DNA of 64,000 bases, taken from NCBI GenBank assembly GCA_015063605.1, contig SVTV01000003.1, positions 1 to 64,000 on the forward strand. Reading direction: 5' to 3'. Under the pieces are notes generated by a model. The model saw only the letters and a list, made by a program, of their open reading frames with translations. It was not told the origin of the DNA and made no database searches. The position numbers and the translations under genes are program-made. Each line of letters begins with the position of its first letter. The first letter of the stretch is position 1. This document shows positions 1-8,188 of this stretch, piece after piece. The DNA is from Oscillospiraceae bacterium (GTDB lineage: Bacteria > Bacillota > Clostridia > Oscillospirales > SIG627).

Positions 1-120
1 CGTTAAATCTCCAAAATAGTTGTACGCATGAACTGCATCAACTTGCATCGCCGAAGCGGAGATTGCGAAAACAATGCAGAATGCCATTGTTAACGCTATG
101 ATTCTTATTTTCTTTTTCAT
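1..120 (-). CDS. N-terminal fragment of a secreted protein
   Basis: The first 40 codons of a minus-strand gene run off the left edge. The translation begins MKKKIRIIALTMAFCIVFAI, a basic start and hydrophobic core, followed by an Ala/Ser-rich stretch (SASA), which is a typical Sec signal peptide with probable cleavage near residues 24-30. An AGAAAGGA ribosome site lies at 131-138 upstream of the ATG at 118-120. The gene follows a sigma-A promoter and a leader of about 260 nt. Too little of the mature part is visible to assign a family; export is the only supported inference. Confidence 0.75.
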   Translation of the reverse strand, partial: MKKKIRIIALTMAFCIVFAISASAMQVDAVHAYNYFGDLT

Positions 121-385
121 TTTGAAAGATTCCTTTCTGTAAATCATTTACATATTTGCAGACTTTCACGGTGAGTCTGCTTCACCGTATTCAAATGTGT
201 ACAGCGTTCGTAAGTAAAAAACGAAACGCAAAAACCATTTTCACGAGCCGTGCTTATGAAAAACACCGGCTCTTCTGTCACGTACATCGGACTCACCTTA
301 CCTTTCATACTTCATAATAACCTTGATATCAACTTAAAGAAATTCCGTATCGGTTCAAAACCAAATCTTTCCTTTCTTCATTTTC
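121..385 (-). promoter_or_regulatory. long structured leader RNA, riboswitch-like candidate
   Basis: The stretch between the promoter at 386-414 and the secreted-protein gene is not coding. On the minus-strand RNA I can pair 297-290 with 177-170 (GGTGAGTC with GACTCACC, 8 bp), enclosing 286-281 with 203-198, a hairpin 272-264/252-245 (GAGCC-type arms) and a hairpin 229-221/211-204. Two alternatives compete with the closing helix: 188-182 with 174-168 (ACGGTGA/TCACCGT) and 180-175 with 163-158 (GCAGAC/GTCTGC), which interleave like an H-type pseudoknot. The ribosome site follows about 20 nt later. I could not match it to a known riboswitch class, and pairings by eye can be fortuitous. Confidence 0.35.
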
Positions 386-414
386 AGTATACCATACAAG
401 AAAAATGTTGTCAA
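386..414 (-). promoter_or_regulatory. sigma-A promoter for the secreted protein
   Basis: Read on the minus strand, a perfect -35 TTGACA (409-414) is followed after exactly 17 bp by -10 TATACT (386-391). It would start transcription near 380 and give a leader of about 260 nt. Confidence 0.75.
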
Positions 415-498
415 TAATTTTTATCAAAAAAAATATTTTTCTTCGCATTTTTTGTTTAATTCTCCCATGAATAATCATATTTTAGTTCTAACGAAAAA

Positions 499-535
499 TG
501 CCTTGACCGTTTTAATGGGACAAGGCACGTTTTTC
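499..535 (-). terminator. rho-independent terminator after comF
   Basis: A 7-bp stem TGCCTTG (499-505) / CAAGGCA (521-527) is flanked by T-rich runs on both strands (A-run at 493-497, T-run at 530-534). It lies about 60 bp past the comF stop and could work in both directions. It closes the long minus-strand operon. Confidence 0.6.
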
Positions 536-596
536 AATATTATATTTTCAGCATACCGCCAAAAGTATATTTAATATAACATTTGCATTTCCATAC

Positions 597-1256
597 TCAC
601 AGCTTCGACGCTATACACAGCACATACACACGCTTTGCTCCGCTTTCCAAAAGCACACGGGCGCATTCACCCGTACTCGCTCCCGTAGTAACGACATCAT
701 CAAAAAGCAATATGCGTTTTCCCTTTACATCGCCGCTTACATAAAATGCGCCCTTTACGTTTTCCTCACGCTCGCTCTTCGAAAGTCCCTTTTGCTCCTT
801 CGATATGCGGAAGATCTTTCTTTTCAGAAGCGTGAGATTTTTAATCCCCGTAAGTCGTGACAGCTCATCGGTATAAAGCTTTCCCTGATCGTACCCGTTT
901 TCCCTTTCGGCGCTTTTACGCCTCGTAACGAATGTAATAACATCGCAGGACAGAAGCTCCTTGGAAAGCATTATCCCATCCGCCGCCTTTGATGAAAAAT
1001 ACGATACCGCCGAACGGTTTCCTCTCATTTTCACGGAGAAAAGCATCTTCTTTACATCGTCCTCATCATAAGGAAAGAGACTGATCCCTCTGTAAATATA
1101 CTTACCGAAGGATTCAGCCCAAATCGTATGAGGATAATACTTGCCGTCAAGCTCATTGCGGCACCCGAGACATATCCCATCCTTTCCCGAAAGCTCTCCG
1201 CAAACGGGACATTTATTCGGAAAGATGAGACCGATAATATCCTTAAAATATATCAT
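597..1256 (-). CDS. comFC: ComF family phosphoribosyltransferase-like protein
   Basis: The protein has 219 residues, the usual ComFC length. An N-terminal four-cysteine zinc site (C16-x2-C19 and C29-x2-C32) is followed by a type I phosphoribosyltransferase fold whose PRPP loop is ILLFDDVVTTGAST at residues 182-195. ComFC acts in the cytoplasm in natural transformation, probably on incoming single-stranded DNA. The ATG overlaps the stop of the oxidoreductase gene by 4 nt (ATGA), and only a weak ribosome site is visible, so translation is probably coupled. The helicase partner ComFA is not in the window, so a role in competence here is inferred from family alone. Confidence 0.85.
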   Translation of the reverse strand: MIYFKDIIGLIFPNKCPVCGELSGKDGICLGCRNELDGKYYPHTIWAESFGKYIYRGISLFPYDEDDVKKMLFSVKMRGNRSAVSYFSSKAADGIMLSKELLSCDVITFVTRRKSAERENGYDQGKLYTDELSRLTGIKNLTLLKRKIFRISKEQKGLSKSEREENVKGAFYVSGDVKGKRILLFDDVVTTGASTGECARVLLESGAKRVYVLCIASKL

Positions 1257-2293
1257 AAGCTGTCCGAAGGATATGTAAGACCTATCATTTTCCGCACCTC
1301 ATCCGTGATACGGGAGCCCGCAAGGGATATCTCATGAGACGACAGAAGCGATCCGTCCGGGATAACATCAAGAACGCCCCTTGACAAAGCATCGACAAAT
1401 GCAAGAGTTTCCCCTCTCATTCCCTCAAAGGTGTGAAGCGCGGCACTCATGTTTTCCGCCTTGATGCTTTTATCGAGAATCACTTCTCTTTCTCCGTTTT
1501 TATACACAATCTCTATCTTTTTCGGAATATTGATCCTGTCTATTGTCATTGTACCGTTTTCACCGCTGATCTCACAGGGTAAAAAGGAATTTGATACCTT
1601 GGAATAGTGAACGCAAGTGCAGAATTCTCCGTATCCGAGAGTAACGAATCCCACACCGTCAACGCCTCCGTCAACGATGGAAGCTGTCCCCGTTACACTT
1701 TTCGGCTCTCCGAAGAGCATAAGAGACGGATATATCCCGTAGATCCCCATATCTAAAAGTCCGCCGTTGGAAAACTCATTCTTGAAAGTATTTACGTTTT
1801 CTCCTCTCAGATGAGCATCGTATCTGGAAGAATACTTTCCGAAGGGAAAGAATGCGCTTCTTATCTTGCCCAATTTGCATATATTATCGATAATAAGCTT
1901 CATTTCGGGCATGTATGCCGTCTTATAGGCTTCCATTAGAAGCACTCCCTTTGACTTCGCTTTCTCGATAAGCCTCTTTGTAGTCCGTGCATTGTCGAAA
2001 AGAGGCTTTTCACAGAAAACATTCTTTCCCGCATCCAGCATTATTTCAGTCTGAGGTGCGTGAAAGGAATTGGGGCTTGCTATATATACCGCATCCACCT
2101 CTCCATCATCGCAGATATCCCGGAGAGAATCGGTATACTTTTCCGCTCCGTATTTTTCCGCCGTAAGGGCGGCTTTTTTTATGTCTCGCGAATAGACCGT
2201 ATGAAGACGAATATTCGGAATATCCTGTACCGTCTCCATAAATTCCGCGGCAATACTGCTTGTACCTATGGTTGCTATGTTGTATATCTTCAT
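1253..2293 (-). CDS. Gfo/Idh/MocA family NAD(P)-dependent oxidoreductase
   Basis: 346 residues. The N-terminal Rossmann fold starts IATIGTSSIAAEF (a degenerate GxGxxA loop), and the family EKP motif appears in NVFCEKPLFDN, where the lysine is catalytic. The C-terminal half is the alpha/beta domain that binds the sugar substrate (FSNGGLLDMGIYGIYP is typical of the family's substrate face). Such enzymes oxidise or reduce sugars and cyclitols; the substrate cannot be read from the sequence. An AAAGGG ribosome site precedes the ATG. It sits between the ABC exporter and comF in a probable operon that also encodes two glycan-degrading enzymes. Confidence 0.88.
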   Translation of the reverse strand: MKIYNIATIGTSSIAAEFMETVQDIPNIRLHTVYSRDIKKAALTAEKYGAEKYTDSLRDICDDGEVDAVYIASPNSFHAPQTEIMLDAGKNVFCEKPLFDNARTTKRLIEKAKSKGVLLMEAYKTAYMPEMKLIIDNICKLGKIRSAFFPFGKYSSRYDAHLRGENVNTFKNEFSNGGLLDMGIYGIYPSLMLFGEPKSVTGTASIVDGGVDGVGFVTLGYGEFCTCVHYSKVSNSFLPCEISGENGTMTIDRINIPKKIEIVYKNGEREVILDKSIKAENMSAALHTFEGMRGETLAFVDALSRGVLDVIPDGSLLSSHEISLAGSRITDEVRKMIGLTYPSDSL

Positions 2294-2313
2294 TGACTTA
2301 TCCCTTTAAACCT

Positions 2314-4587
2314 TCATTCATCATTCCCGCCGCTTTCTCCGTCACGGGACAGCTTGCTCATCTGACGCTGCGCCATTACGAGAGAGCGGTATATACCGTT
2401 TTCTATCCTCATAAGTTCTTCATGAGAGCCCATCTCCGCAAGCTTGCCCTCGTTGAGAACTATCAGCTTCGTGGCATTTCTCAAGGTAGAAAGCCTGTGT
2501 GCAATAGCGAATGTAGTTCTGTTTTCGATAAGCTTCGCAAGGGCGTCCTGAATGAGCTTTTCCGTCTCGGTATCGAGAGCCGATGTGGCTTCGTCAAGAA
2601 TAAGTATCTTGGGGTCGTTGAGCACTGCTCTTGCGATAGCTATTCTTTGACGCTCGCCGCCCGAAAGAGTATATCCGTTTTCACCGACATAGGTATTGTA
2701 GCCGTCGGGGAGCTTCATTATAAATTCATGGGCATTGGCAAGCTTAGCCGCAGCAATAACCTTCTCTCTTGTTGCCTTTGAGGAGGTATATGCAATATTG
2801 GCATATATCGTGCCCTTGAAAAGAAATGTCTCCTGAAGGACCACGCCCATCTGGCTTCTGAGGCATGACTGCTCTATATTTCTGATATCAACGCCGTCTA
2901 CGGTAACTGCACCGCCCTTAACATCGTAAAGACGCATGATAAGATTTATAAGTGTGCTCTTTCCCACGCCTGAGCGGCCGACTATACCTATCATTTCGCC
3001 TTTTTTTGCGGTAAATGAGATATTCTTCAACACGTCCTCAACATCGTTGTAACCGAATGTAACGTTTTTGAATTCCACGTCGCCGTTTATTTCCATTGTA
3101 ACCGAATCCGATGCATCCTTTACATCTGTCTCCTCGTTGATTATCTCATACACCTTGGAAACGGATGCAAGTCCCATCTGAATACGCCTCGGCAGAGATA
3201 TTGCCCAGCGGAGAGGTCCGTAAAGGATACCCACATATGTGGAAAACATCGTCATTTCACCCAGCGTCATCGTTCCTCCCAGAACACGGCTTCCCGCATA
3301 GTAAAGAACGATAAAGCTTCCTATACCCATAAGGAAATTGGCAAATGGCATGATAAGGTTCCACACAGTCTCATTTCTTACCGATATCTCCGCAACCTCA
3401 CGTACAGCCTTTTCATACTTGACTATTTCTCTGTCCTCAGTTCCGAACACCTTTACCACACGCACTCCCTTGAAAATATCGTGAAGCACGGTGCTTGCAT
3501 TGGCATCCGCAAGCCACTGACGATGATAGAGTCTGTGGGTATATCTCCATATGACTCTGAACATCATGGCAAGTAAAGGTGCGGGAATAAGAATCAGAAC
3601 GGTGAGAAGAGGATTGCTGTACATCATCGCACCGCCGACCACAAGCAAGGTCAGCACCTGCTCGACCATTCTCGGGCTGTCGTATGTGATAAGACGGCTT
3701 ATCTGATTTGTATCGTTCATAACACGGCTGATAAGCTCACCCGATGAACGTCTCGATATCCCCGCAATGGACATCATCTGTATCTTTGCATATAATTCCG
3801 ATCTCAATCGGGCAACTATGCCGTTGCTCACCGACGCAAGTATATTATTGGAAATAACGGACAATATCGACGAAACAAGTGACACCGCCGCCATCGCAAG
3901 GACTACCGATATAAGTCCCGAAAAGAGAACGCTTCCCGGATCGGGATTCTTTATAAAATCATCTATAAGTATTCTGTGAACATTGGGAGCCACAACGGAA
4001 AGAGCCGTGGTGCAGAAGAACAGCACTACAGTAAGAACAAGCTTTCCGATATGATCCTTCGAAAGCTCGAAAAGCTGTTTTCCCACTATGCGCTTATCGG
4101 CACACATGTGACATACCTGGCTTTCCCCCGCAAAGGGACGTCCGCATTCGGGACAGCAGCTGAGTCTCTTCTTGTATTTTATCTTATCAAATGATATATC
4201 TCCCGCCGTATAAAGCTTGAGCCACTTCACAGCCTCCGTAAGCCTTAGCTTTTCTCTGTACGAGCTTCTGCATATCTCCATGGGCTCGCCGCTTTCCGCA
4301 TTCAGGCATTCCACGGAAAGATAACCCGTATAGGAGACGAATTTCACATCCTTTATTTCGGAAACGGGTATGCATACGACCTCGTATGACATATCTTCCT
4401 TTTCCTTTATTTTATATATATTCTTTTCTGCGGCTGCAATAACGCTGATTTCTCTTTCACATTCTTCGTTCAGATCGCACGAAAAAACAAACGCCGTTTT
4501 CTCATTATATTTGACCTTTACAAGATCTTGAGCTCTTTCCTCAAGAGTAAGCTCCGTAAAGGCTTGCTCTGTCTTTTTATCACTCAT
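2314..4587 (-). CDS. ABC exporter (fused membrane and ATPase domains) with N-terminal zinc-ribbon domain
   Basis: 757 residues. Residues 1-140 form a soluble beta-rich domain, followed by a four-cysteine zinc ribbon (CPECG...CHMC, about 143-160), an unusual addition to a type IV exporter. Then come six predicted membrane helices (about 180-460) and an ATPase domain with Walker A GRSGVGKST, signature LSGGERQR, Walker B ILILDEATSALD and the H-loop IAHRLST. The family pumps lipids, peptides or drugs out of the cell as a dimer. It follows the DUF1854 gene by 24 bp; the GGAGG ribosome site is inside that spacer, with a rather long 15-nt gap to ATG. A functional link with DUF1854 is likely; the substrate is unknown. 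Confidence 0.9.
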   Translation of the reverse strand: MSDKKTEQAFTELTLEERAQDLVKVKYNEKTAFVFSCDLNEECEREISVIAAAEKNIYKIKEKEDMSYEVVCIPVSEIKDVKFVSYTGYLSVECLNAESGEPMEICRSSYREKLRLTEAVKWLKLYTAGDISFDKIKYKKRLSCCPECGRPFAGESQVCHMCADKRIVGKQLFELSKDHIGKLVLTVVLFFCTTALSVVAPNVHRILIDDFIKNPDPGSVLFSGLISVVLAMAAVSLVSSILSVISNNILASVSNGIVARLRSELYAKIQMMSIAGISRRSSGELISRVMNDTNQISRLITYDSPRMVEQVLTLLVVGGAMMYSNPLLTVLILIPAPLLAMMFRVIWRYTHRLYHRQWLADANASTVLHDIFKGVRVVKVFGTEDREIVKYEKAVREVAEISVRNETVWNLIMPFANFLMGIGSFIVLYYAGSRVLGGTMTLGEMTMFSTYVGILYGPLRWAISLPRRIQMGLASVSKVYEIINEETDVKDASDSVTMEINGDVEFKNVTFGYNDVEDVLKNISFTAKKGEMIGIVGRSGVGKSTLINLIMRLYDVKGGAVTVDGVDIRNIEQSCLRSQMGVVLQETFLFKGTIYANIAYTSSKATREKVIAAAKLANAHEFIMKLPDGYNTYVGENGYTLSGGERQRIAIARAVLNDPKILILDEATSALDTETEKLIQDALAKLIENRTTFAIAHRLSTLRNATKLIVLNEGKLAEMGSHEELMRIENGIYRSLVMAQRQMSKLSRDGESGGNDE

Positions 4588-4611
4588 GTTACTTTAATGA
4601 TACCTCCGTTA

Positions 4612-5130
4612 TCAGAGATAAAGCTCTATCTTTCTCATGCTCTTCTTGTCAAGAGCCTCAAGGCTGTCGATACCGTATCTGCAGCCGTCCACATCCTGTA
4701 TCATAATTTTATCGTCGCTTATTTTGGTGATGCTCCTGAAGGTATCCTGCACCGTAAAGGTGACCTCCCCGCAATCCGTATCGCAGGTCCAATAGGTAAA
4801 GCCTCTGTTGTCCTTCAAAGTCTTAATTTTCTTGATGTGAAAATAAAAATACTTTCTTTCAAGCTCAGCCGACAGGATCTCACGTGTCACATCATCGAAA
4901 TCTGCCAAAGCTCTTATCATTCCTTTTTCTTCGTTCTTCTCATTGAGCACCGATATATATTCATCGGGCATATCATAGGGAAAAGCACGGTGAAGCACCG
5001 CTCTCGACTTTTCTCCGTCTGCAGTCACAAAGAGAAATCCGTTCTCCGACATCTCAAATACGGCGTTTTCTTTGTTCAAATACTTTATACCGTTTGGTAT
5101 CTCAGCAAAAAGCTCTTTTTCGTTACTCAT
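4612..5130 (-). CDS. DUF1854 family protein
   Basis: 172 residues without signal peptide or membrane helix. I recognise the DUF1854 pattern in HRAFPYDMPDEYISVLN, GMIRALADFDDVTREIL, FTYWTCDTDCGEVTFT and DVDGCRYGIDSLEALD, and the protein has the usual length for the family. Its biochemical function is not established; homologues are commonly encoded beside an ABC exporter like the one just downstream, so a cytoplasmic accessory or adaptor role is the reasonable inference. An AAAGG ribosome site lies 6 nt before ATG, and the HAD gene ends 22 bp upstream. Confidence 0.85.
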   Translation of the reverse strand: MSNEKELFAEIPNGIKYLNKENAVFEMSENGFLFVTADGEKSRAVLHRAFPYDMPDEYISVLNEKNEEKGMIRALADFDDVTREILSAELERKYFYFHIKKIKTLKDNRGFTYWTCDTDCGEVTFTVQDTFRSITKISDDKIMIQDVDGCRYGIDSLEALDKKSMRKIELYL

Positions 5131-5152
5131 ACTCTACCTTTCAAAGCCGTCC

Positions 5153-6007
5153 TTATTTTGCGGCATTCTTTTTTAACGCTTCATTCTCCAATCTCTTCAC
5201 AAGATCGGCTATCGCTCCCTTATCATGATGGCACAGATGGACAGTGCATATTTCCCTTATCTCTTCTATGGCATTTTCGGGACATGCTGATATATCAGCC
5301 GCTTTCAGCATTTCGTAATCGTTGTTGTAATCGCCCACTCCTACTGTCACCATATCTCTGCCGAACCTTTCGGCAAGAAGTTTTTTCAAATTGACAAGCA
5401 TAGTGCCCTTAGTCGCATTCTTATCGAGGATCTCGAAAAGATAATCACCCGATCTGGACAAGGCGTATCTCCCGTCATTCTTTGCTTCAAGAAACTCCTT
5501 CAATCTATCTATGGAAACGGAATCATTGCCTACAAATACAACTTTATTCCAATGACCCGATTCTATATTATCGAAATCAACTCTTTTCGCAAGATCTCCG
5601 TATATCTTGAATTCTCTTTCCAATCTGTCATTCACTCTCGGACATATAAAGTATTCCCCTCTTGAAAGTCTCATACCTACATTGGGGAAAGCTTCTGCCG
5701 TCTCCTTGAGAAGCTCCAACGTTCCCTCTTCATCAAGGCAGGTTTCGAAAAACTTTTCTCCCGTGGAAAGATCTCCTATGTATGAGCCGTTTGCGAGAAT
5801 AGCGGGAGCATTCGACAGCTCCGCCGCACGGGGAAACATTTTCAGAAGTGCGCCCTTTGTTCTGCCTGTGGAAAATGTAAAATAACCGCCGTGCTCTTTG
5901 AAATATTCGACCGCCTTCACATTTTCCTCCACCGTTCTGCCCCCCTCGCCGAGAAATGTTCCGTCAAGGTCGGACATGATTATGTAATCAGAAAAAATAT
6001 TATCCAT
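5153..6007 (-). CDS. Cof-type HAD family sugar-phosphate phosphatase
   Basis: 284 residues from the preferred ATG at 6005-6007 (MDNIFSDYI...), which has AAAAAGGA about 8 nt upstream; an in-frame ATG 36 nt further out is possible but places the ribosome site inside the gene. HAD motif I is DLDGT, motif II is the FSTGR threonine/serine region, and motif IV is GVGDYNNDYEML, with a C2 cap between, as in the Cof/YidA subfamily. These cytoplasmic Mg-dependent enzymes dephosphorylate sugar phosphates or related metabolites. In this operon it could act on phosphorylated products of glycan breakdown, which is inference. Confidence 0.88.
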   Translation of the reverse strand: MDNIFSDYIIMSDLDGTFLGEGGRTVEENVKAVEYFKEHGGYFTFSTGRTKGALLKMFPRAAELSNAPAILANGSYIGDLSTGEKFFETCLDEEGTLELLKETAEAFPNVGMRLSRGEYFICPRVNDRLEREFKIYGDLAKRVDFDNIESGHWNKVVFVGNDSVSIDRLKEFLEAKNDGRYALSRSGDYLFEILDKNATKGTMLVNLKKLLAERFGRDMVTVGVGDYNNDYEMLKAADISACPENAIEEIREICTVHLCHHDKGAIADLVKRLENEALKKNAAK

Positions 6008-6029
6008 TATGTTTCGTTCCTTTTTGACA

Positions 6030-6062
6030 ACAGACCCGCACAATTTCTCCTATGCGGGTCTG
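6030..6062. repeat. 11-bp perfect inverted repeat between rhamnosidase and HAD genes
   Basis: ACAGACCCGCA (6030-6040) and TGCGGGTCTGT (6052-6062) enclose an 11-nt loop. Neither side is followed by a T-run, so it is not a classical terminator. On the minus-strand mRNA it sits about 8 nt ahead of the HAD ribosome site and could protect an mRNA end or attenuate. Confidence 0.6.
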
Positions 6063-6081
6063 TACTTGAAATGTCGTCTAT

Positions 6082-8151
6082 TCAGATCTTTGCGCTTATC
6101 TTCAAGCCGTTGTGAAGAGTCAGCGTACCCTCGGCGTGCACTCCCGCATCAAAGCATCCCGTATTGTCCACAACGATGCTTTCATATCCCTCTCCCGCCT
6201 GCTTTATTCCGAGAAGCCCCGTAAAGAGATACTTCGTTACAGCACCGAACATGGGATGGCTGTATGAACGGCGAAGGGGTGTCCAATACTCCCAAAGAGT
6301 TGTTGCCCCATGCTTGAACTGCGTGGCAAAGGAATATTCCTTTTCATTGGTGAGAAGCTTTACCGCAAGGGCTTCTTTTCCGTTTTCGAAAAGAATGCGT
6401 GTTACGATATCCGTACCGAATATACCCGTATCGTACATTCCGTATTCCTCGTAATGCTTTACCATATTATCGAACGTTCTTTCATCTCCCAACCCTATAT
6501 CAAAAGCAAAGGCATTGGCACCCTGAATGTTGCCGCAGAAATCGCCCGTGGCTTCATCAAAGTAATTATCGATAACGGCTTTCTTCTTAAGCTCAAGACG
6601 TTCCTTGAGATAGGATACGTCACGGCTTATTATTTCTGCCAATTCGATAACACGATTTATCGACTTGATGTAGAAATAGTTGTTTACAAAGGGCTCGGGT
6701 ATGGCAATATCCTCGGGTGTACACCAATCACCGAGGCACCAGAGTCCCGGCTGATCGCTAGTAACGAGATCGTTTTCGCTGTGTGCCTCAAGATAATCGA
6801 AGTATCTGAGCATTCCGTCAAAAAGATCCTCCGCAGGCTTTATATCACCGTAGTTCTTGTAGAACTGATAAGGAACCTCCACGATGGCACATCCCCAGCC
6901 GCCCGGGCCGCCGCCGCAATGAACGTAAGGCGCGGTATACTGAACGTGTCCGGATATTCTGTCCTGGCAATCGGCTATATCGTATATCCACTTTCTGTAA
7001 AATTCCTTAGAATCAAAGAGAAGCATTCCCGCAGGGCAAACGAGCTCTCCGTCTCCGGTGTATCCGTGACGCTCTATATGAGGGCAATCGGATGCGATAC
7101 CGCTGTGCATATTGCAAAGCTGAGTTCTTACGAAATTGTCAAAGAGAGTATTCAATACCCAGGAATCCGACTTAAATTCAGCCGCAACAGGTACATCCAT
7201 ATGTACCACCTCCACAAGCTCGCAGGAAGCGGACTTGGGAAGCTCGAAAAATCTGAAGCCGTTCCATGTAAAGCGCAGATGCGTCTTTTTATTCTCCTCG
7301 GTAAATGTAAAATACGACACCTGACCGTGATAGTGGCTCATATCGAGAAGTCCGTCTTCGCCCAATGCCTCGGAGCAACGAACCATTACCTTTTCTCCGG
7401 GAACATCACATTCTATAACGGGCCATCCCGTTATATTCTCACCTGCATCATATATTATGACCTCATCGGTTTCCTTTACTATTTTCGGGATAATACTGCG
7501 TATTACTCTGTCGGGAGGACATTCCGTGAAATAATATTCCGTAGCGGGCATGAAGCACTCTTCGGTGTTTGTCCAATCGGAATCATCGAAATCAACACTG
7601 CTCCAATTATCGGGAAGCATAAGAGAAAGATCCTGTACCTCTCCCTCATGGAGATTATATCCCGTAACGAATGAGCCCTTCCATTTGATATCCGTATCGG
7701 AATAAATTACATTATCTCCGGATTCTATTTTATAGCAAAGACGTGTGGAGCCGTAGTGGGAGATACCTCTGTTTGTATGAGGTCTTGTATCATACCAGCC
7801 GGGTCCCAGGAATACCCCTATAACATTTTCACCGCTTGCGTTAAGATAAGATGTTATATCGTATTTTTTGCAGTATATCCTTGTTCCGAGACGCTCTCCG
7901 TATTTTACAGTACAATATCTGTCGGGTATGCTGTGATATTCGCTTATGGGAGGAACAAAAAGCTCATCCCCGTATCTTTTTCCGTTTATATAAAGCTCAA
8001 ACCAACCGAGACCGCATATGGTAAGCTCTGTCTTTTGCGAAGGGTAAGCTGTGAATCTTCCCCTCATGTAAGGTGCTGTACATCCTCTTTTTGATTGATC
8101 TGCCAAGGGTGTCACCCATTTGGCTTCTCCGAACATTTCTCTGAATTTCAT
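6082..8151 (-). CDS. GH78 alpha-L-rhamnosidase
   Basis: 689 residues, no signal peptide, so probably cytoplasmic. The N-terminal beta-sandwich starts with the typical APYMRGRFTA...YINGKRYGDELF pattern of bacterial rhamnosidases; the (alpha/alpha)6 catalytic domain carries DCPHIERHGYTGDGEL, the family's acidic motif, and ends with a C-terminal beta domain. GH78 enzymes cleave terminal alpha-L-rhamnose from plant glycans, flavonoid glycosides and pectin RG-I. AAAGGA is 7 nt before ATG. The preceding gene, 37 bp upstream, is a membrane-anchored polysaccharide lyase-like protein, suggesting external depolymerisation followed by internal trimming. Confidence 0.9.
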   Translation of the reverse strand: MKFREMFGEAKWVTPLADQSKRGCTAPYMRGRFTAYPSQKTELTICGLGWFELYINGKRYGDELFVPPISEYHSIPDRYCTVKYGERLGTRIYCKKYDITSYLNASGENVIGVFLGPGWYDTRPHTNRGISHYGSTRLCYKIESGDNVIYSDTDIKWKGSFVTGYNLHEGEVQDLSLMLPDNWSSVDFDDSDWTNTEECFMPATEYYFTECPPDRVIRSIIPKIVKETDEVIIYDAGENITGWPVIECDVPGEKVMVRCSEALGEDGLLDMSHYHGQVSYFTFTEENKKTHLRFTWNGFRFFELPKSASCELVEVVHMDVPVAAEFKSDSWVLNTLFDNFVRTQLCNMHSGIASDCPHIERHGYTGDGELVCPAGMLLFDSKEFYRKWIYDIADCQDRISGHVQYTAPYVHCGGGPGGWGCAIVEVPYQFYKNYGDIKPAEDLFDGMLRYFDYLEAHSENDLVTSDQPGLWCLGDWCTPEDIAIPEPFVNNYFYIKSINRVIELAEIISRDVSYLKERLELKKKAVIDNYFDEATGDFCGNIQGANAFAFDIGLGDERTFDNMVKHYEEYGMYDTGIFGTDIVTRILFENGKEALAVKLLTNEKEYSFATQFKHGATTLWEYWTPLRRSYSHPMFGAVTKYLFTGLLGIKQAGEGYESIVVDNTGCFDAGVHAEGTLTLHNGLKISAKI

Positions 8152-8188
8152 AAGTATTCCTTTCCTTCACACCGTTTCTTATTTGGAA

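Noticed and set aside
121-385. Assignment of the leader to a named riboswitch class (c-di-GMP, SAM, lysine, cobalamin and others considered)
   Set aside because: Conserved core sequences of those classes are not visible; only pairings can be claimed.
6030-6062. Hairpin considered as terminator of the rhamnosidase gene
   Set aside because: No T-run on either side; recorded as an inverted repeat only.
6310-7674. Plus-strand open frame of 454 codons opposite the rhamnosidase gene
   Set aside because: Antisense shadow; the minus strand has GH78 motifs over the full length and a good ribosome site.
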